Positions 29,122-41,157 of a stretch of 64,000 nt of DNA are shown in pieces (position 1 is the stretch's first letter; each line of letters begins with the position of its first letter). Where the stretch lies: NCBI GenBank assembly GCA_933822405.4, contig CAKOGP040001792.1, positions 248,001 to 312,000 of the forward strand, in the 5' to 3' direction. The notes under the pieces are model-generated. The model did not search any database and was not told the DNA's origin. It worked only from the letters and a program-made list of their open reading frames with translations. This stretch comes from Cylindrotheca closterium. Lineage: Eukaryota > Bacillariophyta > Bacillariophyceae > Bacillariales > Bacillariaceae. A program made the translations under genes and the position numbers.

Positions 29122-31180
29122 ATGGTCAAAACAATTCGCGTCTTGCTTACGGGAGGCTCTGGATTCCTTGGCCAGCACCTGCTTTCAACGTGGATGAAAA
29201 ATGGCCCGGTCATTAGCAGCAGCAAAGAAACGAACGGCAATAATAACAAAGAAGAAGAAGAAGTGGAATATGTCATTTTTGCCCTGTACCAACGAAGCAC
29301 CGCCTTTCCAAAAGCCATTTCGGAGAATCCTTGCCACAAGAACATCCACATTACCCCTTACAAATGTGACATTACCTCGCAAGCAGATGTGGACAAACTG
29401 TTTCTGAACAATTCCTTTGATGTCTGCCTCCACACGGCAGCCATGTCGCAACAAAAGGAATGCCTCGAAAATCCGACGGGTGCCAAAGCCTTGAACGTTC
29501 CCACCTTTCTGTTCGAAAAGCTCAAAGACAAGGTACCTCTGGTGGCATTGTCCACAGATCAAGTATACGATGGCACCAAGGATTGTTTGAAAGATGGCTT
29601 CTACAAGGCGGATGGAGAAACCATTCGTGCCATGACGGTCTATGGCAAGAGCAAGGTGGAAATGGAATCGTATTTGCAAGACAATCTAGGATCAAGTAAA
29701 GTTCCTACTTTGCTCTTGCGTTCGACCATTATTGTGGGTCCGACTCCTCCCTTTGTCGATGCCCACTCTACCTTTCTTCACTTTGTGGCTTCGCGGGAAA
29801 ACCAAAATACTTCCTTCTTTACCAATGAATTCCGGACCCTGGTGGGAGTCAAGCATGTGTGTCGGGTCTTGGACTGGATGGTCCGAAATGTCTCCACGGC
29901 AACAACAGGAGGCATTCAAGTCTTTCATTTGGGTGGCCCCGTGCGTTCCAGTCGCTTCGAAATGGCCCAAGTGGTCTTTGACCGATTCCAGTTTGACAAG
30001 AGCGTCCTCGAAAAGGCAGAACGATCTCCTCCCTTTCCCTTGGATCTCAGTTTGGACAGCACCAAACTGGAGAAGCTTACCGGTATCGTTCACGAACCAA
30101 AGACCATGGAGGGTCTCGTGGCGGAAACCTTTCCTCGCAAACTTGTCTTGGTGACGGGAGGCAGTGGCCTGGCCGGATCGGCCATTCAAGATTACATTCA
30201 AAAGACGGGCGCCAAGAATGACGAGGAATGGGTATTTCTCTCCACCAAAGATGGGGATCTTCGCAAACGCAGTGATACAGTTGCGATTTTTGAAAAATAT
30301 TCTCCCACCCATGTCATTCACTTGGCGGCCAAAATTGGTGGACTCTTTGCGGCCATGTCCCAAAAGGTGGAATTCTTTCGGGAGAATGTTTTGATCAATG
30401 ACAATGTCATGGAATGTTGCCGGATCTACAAGGTGGAAAAGCTTGTGAGCTATTTAAGCACCTGTATCTATCCGGCCAAGGTGACCTATCCCATTGATGA
30501 AACCATGTTGCACATTGGTCCTCCGCATCACACCAACGAAACATATGCCTATGCCAAACGACTTCTGGATGTTATGAATCGGGCGTATGCCGAAGAATAT
30601 GGATGTAAGTACAAGAGCACTCAGACTGGATAACTGACTCACACACACACACAAACACATGTTTCTCATTTTTGTTGTTGTTACTGTTGTTACTGTTGCA
30701 GGCAACTTTACCTCGGTCATTCCCACCAATATTTTTGGTCACCACGACAACTTTTCCATTGAAGGGGGACACGTGATCCCTGGATTGATTCACAAATGTT
30801 ACATTGCCAAACGGGACAAGACACCCTTTACCATTTGGGGGTCTGGTACTCCCTTGAGGCAATTTATTTACAATAACGATCTAGCCGAACTGACCGTGTG
30901 GGCCATGAGGGAATATCATGACCCAACCTGTCTGACATTAAGTGGGGATGAACAAGATGAAGTTAGTATCAAGGATGCTGCTCTTTGTGTGGCCAAGGCG
31001 ATGGGATTCGAGGGGGAAGTCAAGTTTGATACCAGTAAGAATGATGGACAATACAAGAAAACTGCCTCCAACAGTAGATTTCGTGCACTGCGTCCAGAAT
31101 ACAAGTTTACACCCTTTGAAACAGCCATCCAAGAGACTGTCGATTGGTTTGTAGAGAACTTTGAAACTGCTCGGAAGTAA
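29122..31180 (+). CDS. Bifunctional-looking SDR fusion: RmlD/MAT2B-like domain + GDP-L-fucose synthase
   Basis: Exon 1 29122-30604, exon 2 30702-31180, intron 30605-30701 (GTAAGT/TTGCAG), 653 aa. Residues 1-330 form an extended SDR domain: VLLTGGSGFLGQHL for NAD(P), STDQVYDG, and the catalytic YGKSK. It resembles the RmlD/MAT2B group. Residues about 340-653 are a second extended SDR domain that matches GDP-L-fucose synthase (GFUS/TSTA3) along its whole length: LVTGGSGLAGSAI, THVIHLAAKIGGLF, STCIYP, YAYAK, VIPTNIFG, DNF, RQFIYNNDLA and ETARK at the end. The second domain should make GDP-L-fucose from GDP-4-keto-6-deoxymannose in the cytosol. The first domain's substrate is unknown; it could be an epimerase or reductase of another nucleotide sugar. 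Both catalytic Tyr-Lys pairs are intact. Confidence 0.88.
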
Positions 31181-31405
31181 AAATAGAGAGAGAGAAAAGT
31201 TGAGTTTTGTTTCTACTCGTAGCAATACAAGTGAGCGAATGAATGAACGAATGAATGAACCATCATGTACATATAATGTTCAATGTCACTGCTATCTACC
31301 ACACACTCGGATGGAAAACAAAAGCTCCAGCCAGCCACTATCTAATAATCTTATTGGAAGTATTAATATCTAGTAAACCCTCTCTATTTAATTTAGGCGG
31401 ATGTT

Positions 31406-34335
31406 TCAACTACCAAGCAAACCCAATTCTTCCAGTTCTCTGTATCGAACAAGGAATAAGGATAATCATGTTAGGAACCAAAGAAGCGCTCATCACTTCA
31501 TGGGACATCACACACAAATACACAAGAGACTTACGCTTGGACCAACTGTGCCATGTCCGACTTCCAATGCTTGAAATTGCCACTGCCTTCTCCTTCCATT
31601 GGGTCTGCGGTTGGCATGTCTTCAATCATGTTTTGGATAAATCGGCGAAAGGAAGCAGTCTCGCTCTTACTATCAGAATCTAGAGTAGTGAATGGCTTGA
31701 CACGATAACTCGAGGTCATGGCTTGGATCATCCCCATCAATTTTGGAGACTTGGGGACATATGGCTTGAGCCCCAATTTGAACTTTTTGGTTTCCTCGTG
31801 TGCCTTTAAACTTCCCTTGTAGACCAACAATTGCTGCGGGGAATCCAATACAAAGATCAAGTCACCCTTCTTGCCTGCCGCACCACGTTTAAAGGTCTTG
31901 ATGGCCTCCATTAGGCTTAGATCAATACTTCGCGCAACTGGAGCATCATCCTTGGAAGACCAAAGAGACAAAGACGGAGCAATGCACTTGACCAAATCCC
32001 TTGGTGTCATCGAGGCCATATTGGCAATGGCCGCGCATCGAGCGTCCGCAGAAACACCGGGAGACGGCCGAAGTGCATCAGATTGGAGCAAGGAAAAAAC
32101 TACCAGTGCAAGTGATGCGACACGGCGGTGTCCTTGTCCCAACAGTACATCATCCACCTCCAGACTCTTCTTGTCACCCTTGTTTCTCGGACTGAGTGTC
32201 ATGATTTGATCACCACTACTCGTCAAAACTCGAAGACTGGCATCGAAAGGGTTCCGTCTGTACTCTTCCTGAGTCTCTTGGTAATTGGGCATGCCTAGTT
32301 TCTTCTTGCCTTCATTTTCCAAAACATTCAAGGCTGACTGATAGACGCACACCAAGAGTGTCTTCAGCCAGTCAATTCCAACTTGTTGAGTACTCACAGT
32401 ACCTTCTTCGTACACATTCAAGGCTAGTTTGTGAAAGAGAGCCGCTGCCAAGGCTTCTGGATCGATCGAGTTGTAGATGGATTCCACATCCGTGGCCATG
32501 GGCATGGGGCAATAACTTATTTTCATTCGTCGAACCACCCGGCCTGATGATCCTTCGATGCAGGTATACGCAATGCAAGTCTGCATCACTGGTTTGAGCA
32601 TGACTTTCAGACCCACTCGCCCCCGAAGGCCATAGAGTTTTTGTTCCAACTTGACATGGCGACGGGGATCCGTGTTTTGTAGATCCAAAGTGACGCTGGT
32701 ATGTTTGTCACAGGTTCCCAAGAGAAAGAAATTGTCATTGGTGGCAATGGCTGGTCCAGAAACCCCTGACGAAGACAAGAAAATTGCCATTTGGTGGGTG
32801 GCCTTGGGTATTGATTCAATGGGAGAAGTTTCGACCCCCCATCCTGGACTGGTTCGGACTCTCATTTCCGTCGCAAATGCCATTCCCGGTTGCCATGGCG
32901 TTCGGACTCGAACTTGGTGGGTCAGATCCACCGAATTGTCAATCATCAGGGGTCCTGGAGCTCCACTTGTATCCGACAAGACTCGCAAAAGAGGCAAACC
33001 ATAGAATGGTCGAATGAAGTGACGATTTGATTCTGTTGGTTCGTTGTCTTCCACCACCACAATATCCACCCCCAAGGCAGCATGGGCACATCGTGTGCCA
33101 ATAATGTCAAAAATATCCTCGGTTGGTCGCAATGGTTTGCAGTAGCTAGCCAGATTGGTAGGTGTCAAATCACTGGAATCGTGTACATCGGGCATTTGGG
33201 CAAACTTGTCCGAGTGCATGGCATCGTGAATCCCACCTCCCATGCCTCCCATTCCAAAGTGCGACTGTGGTTCTCGGTCCAATGGTTCAATTTCCAATGG
33301 GGGTCGTCCCAAGAGACAGGTGATCTTTCCTCCCGCATAGAGCAGAGTCGAATCCATTTCATCTTTGCCACCTTCCAAGGTATCTCCAGGATGTTTGGCC
33401 TGTTCCATAAATTCCAAAATGGTTTCAATGGTGGCTCCCAAGGCCATTCCAGTTTCGGCCGAATTCGTATTTCCAACATTATCTTTCAAGCTGGGATTGT
33501 CCGAGACGGCTCGAAGTGTGGCTTGGACACTCGGTTCGTAGAGTGGATCGATGGGAGTCAAATTCAGGTCGACTGGAATCTTCAGGTGTTCGTCGGTCGA
33601 CTTCTTTTCCGTGGCTGCTGCTGCTGCTTCCAAGGGATAATGAGACACGCGTGGCACTGGACTGGACAAATCCCAAGTGGATAGAGTATCTTGACTTGCT
33701 AGTAACAATCCAATGTGTGCGTATTCGGGTGGTGGTGGACCACCGCCACCATCCTCGCCATCGTCGGCCAACAGAATGGCATGCAGACTGTCCGTGACGG
33801 TTTTCCAATAGGGCGATGATTGAGGCATGGTCCCATCCAAGACAATCCACCAAACGGGAGGACACGCCTTGGCAGATTCCGAAAAGTAATCTTGTTCGTT
33901 GAAGAGTGGCAAATCCACAAGGATATCGCCTTTGGGTTTGCGTTCGTCCGCAATAAAGGGCCAATCTTCTTCTTCTCCATTCTCTGCCATTTCCTTCAAA
34001 CCATCGTGGGTTCTTATCTTGGCTTGTTCTTCAAAGTTGTAGGAAGAAGGAGCACCACACAAGTGACAAAAGATCAGTTCGTCCTCTTCCAACAAATCAT
34101 ACGTGTCAATGGTCGGATGAGGGGCTCCGCATTTCAAACAGCGTATCAAGTTGGCCAATTTGAGTGGTGCTTGTGTTTGTGCTTGGTCTGGTTGCTGTTC
34201 TTGTTTCCCAGAAGTAGATAATTTCTCCATTCCTCCCAGCGGCGTCAAAACGGCACACATGGGAAGATTCGTCTCGTCCCACAAGCTTTTGGACTGAGGA
34301 AATCGTTTACTAATGGGACGGATTGTGGATGTCAT
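31406..34335 (-). CDS. Divergent Sec23-like COPII coat protein
   Basis: Exon 1 34335-31535 and a short exon 2 31439-31406 (intron 31440-31534, GTAAGT/GATACAG), 944 aa. The spliced end reads QLVQAELEELGLLGS. If unspliced, the frame stops at 31531 after QLVQA. Start at 34335 (MTSTIRPISKRFPQS); the frame is open further up to 34470. The N terminus has MCAVLTPLGG, then a Sec23/24-type zinc finger (CLKCGAP..FCHLCGAP). It is followed by a trunk-like part (WWIVLDGTM, KITCLLGRPPLEIEPLD, FYGLPLLRVLSD), a beta-sandwich (MRVRTSPGWGVE) and a helical region (ALAAALFHKLALNVYEEG). Relative to ordinary Sec23 (about 770 aa) it is long, with inserts, and the gelsolin-like C terminus is hard to see. It is likely a divergent paralogue acting at ER exit or on another coat. 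Confidence 0.65.
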
Positions 34336-34998
34336 GATGGATGGATTGTATTTTGTTGTGTAATATCGTGTTTCAAGAGGCTCTTTGGATTTATTCCTTT
34401 CGGGTGCAGGTATGTTTCTGTTAAGTGTACTGCAGTCAATATACTCTGTACCGGTAGGAACAAGAACCAAAGCAACAACAACAGGGGATGAATTTCAAAA
34501 TTTCAACAGTACTGTACGAGAGATGTTGTAGGATGATGTACGAGAAACAAATTAAATGACCGACCAAGTCGACTGCGACCTCTTCGACCTAATAAATTGG
34601 CATGAAAGATGTTTTCCTCTCATTTCGTCGTATACGAGTACCAGGTATCAATACCTGGTACGAACTGTAATCTGTAATCTTCCACGGTACAATTGTGTGT
34701 AGTCATTGCTGAACATCAATGATTCTAACGAAGCTAGGAACATAAAATGAACAAAACTTTTGAAAATTTAGACTTTGGTAGGTGTACCAAGAAGCGTAAC
34801 AACAATCATGAGTTGTTGATACTTTTGAATCACACCAGTCTCACCATGTATGTCCCTTTTTTATTATCTCTGCCACACCTTGATCCGCAACGAGTCATCA
34901 GCTACAACACAGCTCATGTTGGAATGAATCAATTATCTTGATCAAAGAGATGCTACCACTCGGCAAATGATCTTGGTTGGTCGACCCACCCCCACACA
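34336..34998. other. Intergenic region with a 24-bp near-perfect palindrome
   Basis: No gene seen. At 34638-34661 the arms GTACCAGGTAT and ATACCTGGTAC surround two bases, an 11-bp inverted repeat. Other GTAC-rich motifs lie near 34447-34457 and 34507-34520. Confidence 0.55.
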
Positions 34999-37900
34999 TC
35001 AGTCACGCTTCTTGGAAGGTCTCACGGCTGGAGCCAAAGTGAGCCGCGAGTTGCAGAGGTGCCTTTGCAAATGCTCCAACGTGGGAATTGATTCTCTCTC
35101 CAGCCACAAACACAATTCGTACACCACACACAGGAATATCGCACCCAACAAAAGAGACGTCTTTAGTTCAAACATGTTCTCAAACATGGCTTGGTAGGAT
35201 TCACCAGTCGAGAATCCGCCAATCGCAAGAATGCCATAGATAAAAACATGATGTAGAGGAAATAATGTCAACGAGAATCTTCCATACATCGAGAAGAAAT
35301 CACGAATGGATCCTCGTATAGATGGCTGTACATCACTTTCAGCGTCATGATCACCATCAAATATCTTGGTTGCTGCGACAACGTAGAGAAGAGACCGCCC
35401 AAGTGACACGAGTATGTGCTCCAAGCTTTCATACGGCCACGACCTCCAGGCTCCAATGTACACACCATACAGCCACGATTCGTCAATCCATTCCGGTATG
35501 AGTTTTCCAACCATCAAGAGCCCGACACCAGATGCAAGGATGATACCCCCAGCAATGGCAAGTACTTTTAGATTCTTTGATCTCGACTCGGCTTCATCCT
35601 TTCCATATATTGCCTTTCCAATGGCAAGACCGAGGATGGGATATGCCGCATAGGGAAACAATGGAAATAGACCATCCACAAAATGAAAGTGCAAGATATC
35701 TTCCAATTCAGTGTCTTCCGTCAACACTTCAAACCCCATGACGTTGCCCTCGGAAGTATTGATTCTCCAATATTCTTCAATGTCCATAAATTCGTCTCGA
35801 ACGAATCCCGTCGTAGCAAGGATGGTGGCACCCAGAACGGCCAGAACTGGTGCCTGGAACTGGTGGACCAATCCAAGAAGCAACTGAGCATGGCCAGCAA
35901 TCATTAGAGTTTCACACACAAAGATATCATCAATGTTTCCGTTCAAAATCAGTGACTGGGCTGCTTGCAGGAGATAGAGAAAGATTGCCCTTTTGCAGGT
36001 TCGCACACCAACGCCCTCGCCTTTTCTCTTCGCCGATTCGGATAGGACATGAAAACTCAAGCCGGCAACAAGGAGAAAAGTAGGTGTGCCAAAAAGAGAG
36101 CAATTTCGGAACCATTGGGCTGATAGATACTCTCCAAAGTGGACAAAGATCATATTGAAAACGCACATCCCACGCAGAACGTCTATGGATCGGAACCGAA
36201 GAGACCTCTGAGACTTGCCTGTGTCCTCTTTTTTCGATTCTTGAACAGAAGCGATGCGAGTGCTGGTTAATTGTAACCTACAAAAGAGTCTCTGCAAATA
36301 TTCCAAGGTGGGGATCGACTCTCTCTCAAGCCATACGCACAACTCGTGCATCACAACAAGGAACACAGCACCCAACAACAGAGAAGTCTTCAGTTCAAAC
36401 ATGTTCTCAAACATGGCTAGGTATGATTCACCGGCCATGTAGCCACCGATCCCAAGAATGCCATAAATGGCAACATGATGTAATGAAAACAATGTCAAGG
36501 AGAATCTGCCAAACACGGAAAAGAAATTGCGAATGGATATTCGTAAAGAGGGCTCGATACTTTCGGCGTCATCGCCATCAAACATTTTGGTAGCCACGGC
36601 AACGTAGAGAAGAGAACGTCCAACAGATACTAGTACGTGTTCCAAGCTTTCATACGGCCACGACCTCCATGTCCCAATATATACACCAAATAGCCGCGAT
36701 TTATCGATCAAAGAGGGTGCAAGCTTGCCAACCATCAACAGGGCGACGCTCAATGTAAGTAGGATACTCCCCGCAATGGCAAGTACTTTCACGTGTCTTG
36801 ATCTAGACTCGACTTCATCCTTTCCATAAATCAATTTTCCAATGGCAAGGCCGAGGATGGGGTATGCAGCGTACGGGAACAATGGAAAAAACCCATCGGT
36901 AACATGAAAGTGAAAGATATCCTCCCATTCACTGAAGTCGGTCATTGGATCAAAGGTTACGCTGCCCCCGAAATCAGTGATTCTCCAATACTCGTCCGTA
37001 TCCATAAAGGCGACCCGAACAGCTCCCGTCATACCAATGATGATTGCACTAAAGAGGGCTAGAACTGGTGCTTCGAAATTGTGGACCATACCAAGAATCA
37101 GTTGAGCATGCCCCGCAATCATCAGAGTTTCACACGAGTAGACGTCATCGACTTTTCCGCTCAATACAATTGATTGAGCTCCTTGGAGAAGGTAGAGAAA
37201 CATTGCCCTTTGGAATGCTCGTCCACTAACGCCTTCGCCTTTCCTTTTCGCTGATTCGGATAGAACATGAAAACTCAAGCCGGCAATAAGCAGAAAAGCA
37301 GGCGTACCGAAAAGAGAGCAATTTCGAAACCATTGGGCGGACAGATACTCTCCAAAGTGAATGAAGATCATATTGAAAACGCACATCCCACGCAGCACGT
37401 CAATGGATCGGAACCTACGGTATCTGGTCGTGCTCGGCAATTTGTCAGCACCGTTACTGCTCTTATTGATTTCTGATTCTTCAGCAAACACGATTTTGGT
37501 GCTCGTGGTAATGAATGCGATCACAACCACCAGCGTGAGCGCGAGCTCTAAAACTTCGCCATCTTGAAAATAACTATGGAAACCAGCATCGTCAGTTTCA
37601 TCCGACACCTCGGATCCCGTCGGCAGTAATCGCATTTGGATCGAATCGTTGGTATATTTGCGAATTCGCGGTATCCCGCAGTCAGATGCATCTTCAACAA
37701 GACAGCCGTGGTCATCCACATCCAGCCAATGGCCATTAAACGGTTTCGATACAAATCCACTCCACAATGACTTGTACGTCGAGCAGTCCATGTCGCGGTA
37801 GGTCCAACCTCTCGCCGGGTTATGCATATTCCTATCATCCGTGTATCCAATCCAGTATTTGTTATGATAAAAGTCCACTGACATCTCCACCAAATCGATC

Positions 37901-39666
37901 CCATTTCGATTCAGATGTGTAAAGTTGCCATACGATGCTGGGTACTTGGCATCTTGCATATCTCGAGCTATCAATCTGACTTGGACTTCGAACTCGGCCC
38001 TGTACAACTCGCGCTTACGCCTATCCCGACCGTGTGAATACCAGTGATCCTTGTCATTCCTGAGTACGTCCAACAGAGAAGCGTACTCGCGATCAAGATG
38101 ATAGCGGTTGTTGGGATTCTCCATTTGGAGGATGACCTCTTCCAAATTGCGTTGCTCCATGGTATTTAGATCAGGAATCGATACTTCTCCAGTCATGTAC
38201 CCTAGGATGAGCCAAGCACTCACATCAATATCTAATAAGAAAAACCATACAGTGAGATTTTCGCAAATAGAAGCTTGGACATTGGAGTTCTGCGATCACT
38301 TACCGAATAGCTGCTGATACGTGGTTTCGTGGTTGAAGAACATGTTGGTGTTGTGAATGAAAACATTTCGATAGATATACTTGTTGGAAATATACGATCC
38401 CATGGCTTTCCCAAGATCGGGTTCAATATGTTCATCTCCATTGTTGAGCTTTGTGAGTTCATCCGTCAGGACGTTGTGAGGCATTTCCCATCCATCCGGG
38501 ACACCCCAAAAGTCGTTTTCCAAACCATGCTTCTTGTAGCTAGCTGGGATGGGGAGTGATCCCGGTAGGTGCCACAGGTGTTGAAGCGCAAATGATAATT
38601 CCGGAGATAGTGAATTCACATTTGGGTCGTATCCGGTGCATAAGATAACTACTGATACATCCGCAATACTCCTTCCCTGGTTTACATCGCTCGTTCCAAA
38701 CAAAAGTCCGGTGCCATCTTCTGTCACGCCCGCCAGCTGATAATGACGAAGAATCTCCACCCTGTTTTCTGGCCAGCTAGGGAGCAACGAAGCGGATCCC
38801 TTATCATTTCTACTCGCAATTATAACCTTGTTTGCACCACGCTTGAGCATCTGATAGGCGATGTCGTTGGCAGAGTCATTATCCCCTATCAGCACAATTG
38901 TTTTATTCTCTATGGAATCCTTCAAAAGGCTATCCACTTCAAGGGAATGCATTCGAATTCCCTTGTAGCGACCTTGATCCAAAGTGGCTAAGATTTCGAG
39001 GGGATAGCTGGGGATTCCGTTCCAGCCTCCACACCATATGATCTTGTCAAAGTAAAGCGTTGATGATGTGGTCCATGTTTTCGAACCGTTATTCCCTATT
39101 GATTCATCCTCTTGCCATTGGTCCAGAGTTGCCACAAACTGACCTTTTCGTTTAATGTACTGGACATTCTTGGCCTCAGTCTGAAAATAGACGCTGTTGG
39201 TTTCAAATACATTTTCTACACTTGTAACTCGTGCCAGGATGTAGTCTCGGACATGTTCTCGTCTCAGAAAGGCTGGTAGCTCCTTGTTTCCGAAATGATC
39301 CGCGAAAGTATAATCGGGGTACTCAAAAGTTTCCTTGGGATGATTGGTCCACAAATCCCCATACATATTGCGATATTCATTGTCGCCTTTCTTTGTGTGT
39401 TCTCGCCAAATCCCACCAGGACCTGAAGCGCGCTCAACAGCAGTGACTCTCGGAAGCGCTTTGAGACCCTCCAAATCACCAGCTTCTTGTAGCTGATTTC
39501 TCTTTGATGCCAGAGCATGTAAAAAGGATAAGCCAGCGGGACCTAAGCCGATCACTAGCACCGAAGGACCATCAGCGCCCGCATTCTGTTGATCATTCTC
39601 AGATAACGCTGAAGCCATCAAGACGAAGCATGCTAGCAAAATGCACAACATGATGAGTTTCATCAT
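34999..39666 (-). CDS. Fusion: lumenal flavin monooxygenase + two HGSNAT/YeiB-like multi-pass acyltransferase domains
   Basis: Exon 1 39666-38304, exon 2 38231-34999, intron 38232-38303 (72 bp, GTAAGT/ATTAG), 1531 aa. A signal peptide (MMKLIMLCILLACFVLMASA) precedes an FMO-like module: VLVIGLGPAGLSF for FAD, SGPGGIWREH, MYGDLWTNHPKE, and a second nucleotide site VLIGDNDSAND that lacks the usual Gly pattern. The FMO tail runs across the intron (DVSAWLILGYMTG) to about residue 660. A transmembrane helix (LELALTLVVVIAFITTSTKI) follows. Then come two copies of a multi-pass domain, each starting FRSIDVLRGMCVFNMIF[IV]HF and ending LERESIPTLE. That start matches the R-x-x-[SL][IL]D-x-[LF]RG signature of HGSNAT/DUF1624/YeiB membrane acyltransferases. 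Exon 2 is one uninterrupted frame, so the FMO tail and both acyl domains are in one polypeptide. Substrates are unknown. Confidence 0.8.
35000..37440 (-). repeat. Tandem intragenic duplication of the acyltransferase-like domain (about 1.2 kb units)
   Basis: Unit 1 (about 37440-36240 on minus) and unit 2 (about 36230-35000) encode closely similar domains. Blocks such as LRGMCVFNMIF, EYLSAQWFRNCSLFGTP, PLFPYAAYPILGLAIGK and WRSWPYESLEH are shared in the same order. Nucleotide similarity is also high, so duplication is recent or homogenised. Acidic loops between helices differ most. Confidence 0.85.
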
Positions 39667-40025
39667 GCTTCTATCATTCGTCGGTATTACGCAAGGTAAA
39701 CAAGAGTGGCAACAGAAGAATATGAAGCTTATTCGTCAAGAGGATATCGATAGAGAAGGTATGTGCGGCATTATTCTGTCATTGTTGAGAGTGTTGACTC
39801 ATCCGACTTGGAAGCCTGCTTTTCAAAACTAACAAAAAATAACTCGTTCATCAACACAAAATTTACCCCAATGATATGTCACCTTTCCAATGCCAATCCT
39901 TCACGAGACAATGGGTCTCAATGTGGAAGGATTGGACGACGAAAACACGGTTCGAGAGATTCATATGGTCTGCTGCATTACTTATAGTGCTGACAATGCC
40001 TCGAAACATCTTTTCTGTTCGATAA
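39667..40025. other. Divergent upstream region with a stranded signal-anchor frame
   Basis: The region separates the FMO fusion (minus) from the first GT61 gene (plus). 39921-40022 encodes a 34-residue segment starting MWKDWTTKTRFERFIW and containing a hydrophobic helix (SAALLIVLTM). A TAA at 40023-40025 ends it directly before the GT61 ATG at 40026, in the same frame. Confidence 0.6.
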
Positions 40026-41157
40026 ATGAATATGGAATCGTCACTTTCCAACGCACAATCAGTTGCTGATCAAACGAATCCTAGGAAGTATGAAGCCAAT
40101 GCTGAATATTGTTTTCCTAATCCCAATCAACCTTTGGCGAAATTTTCTCATTCTCGAAACGAGTTGGACCTACCGAGAAATGATCCTGATGACGACAAAT
40201 ATGTCAGACATGTGCTTTGTGATTATTATGGAAAGAACGATGCTCATTTTCTCCACGTCATGCAACAACTATATCGCTGCTTTTCCTTTTGGAGGGATTA
40301 TCCAAACAAACAAGCTATACTGCTCTTACCGGATGCAAAGGTAGAAACCAAACTACTGAGCCATTCGTTCACCAAAGGAATTATGCAAATCTTTGGGTCG
40401 CAAATGGGGCTAGAGATGATCATGAAGTCGTGGTTCCAAGAAGCAGAGCTCAGCGACGCTAGTCATTTCTCTGAAATCAAGATGGAATCTTTCAATCGAA
40501 TTGGTGGCTACAGTATTCGGCATACGAAGTATCTGAACTACATGGCCGATAAGGAGTGGAAACTGAAGGACAACAGTTTCGGGACTTGTGAAAATGCAAA
40601 ACCGCGGATTGCCATTTTGAACCGAGCCTCCAATTACAGCCGAACTATTTTGAATCATCGACTATTATCGGACCAAATGAAGACGCTGTCTCGAGACAAT
40701 TCCGTGCCTGTCAAGTATTTTGAAGGCTTGAGCTTTCTTGAACAAGTCTCTTTTTTTCGGTCGGTGGACATTTTGATATCACCACATGGAGCACAACTTA
40801 CCGGTCTGCCGTTTATGAATGCTCCTTGTGCTCATATTGTGGAACTGTTTCCAAAGGTGGGTTTATTCTGCACTTCATCGCGTTTGCTTGGAGTTTTGGC
40901 AATCACTCATCTTCTTTGTTGTTATGTTGTAGGGTTACGCTATTCCAGAAATGTTTGGGACCTTGGCTATTGAAAGTGGCAAGGACTACTCGTACCTTTA
41001 TATTTCGAATAACTCCTCCGATATGGAGCAAGCTAAGGATCGCAGACAGCGAAAACGAGCAAGGTCCAGGAATCTCTGTCCCTCCCTGGATGTGATGGTG
41101 GAGGCAGTCCGGAAACTAGCGGATGACTGGAGGATGTGTTGTGGAAGGAGGATATGA
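40026..41157 (+). CDS. GT61/DUF563-type glycosyltransferase, copy 1 (anchor separated by a stop)
   Basis: Exon 1 40026-40856, exon 2 40933-41157, intron 40857-40932 (76 bp, GTGGGT/TTGTAG), 351 aa. The catalytic region has the GT61 hallmark SPHGAQLTG followed by FMNAPCAHIVELFP. Before it lie IAILNRAS and VKYFEGL..QVSFFRSVDILI. Exon 2 gives AIPEMFGTLAIESGKDYSY and a basic, Cys-containing tail. GT61 enzymes add sugars such as xylose or GlcNAc to glycans in the Golgi or ER. The paralogue at 41871 has a signal anchor in line with its catalytic part. Here the corresponding anchor is encoded immediately upstream but cut off by TAA, so this product would start as a soluble protein. It may be a pseudogene in this allele. 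Confidence 0.75.
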
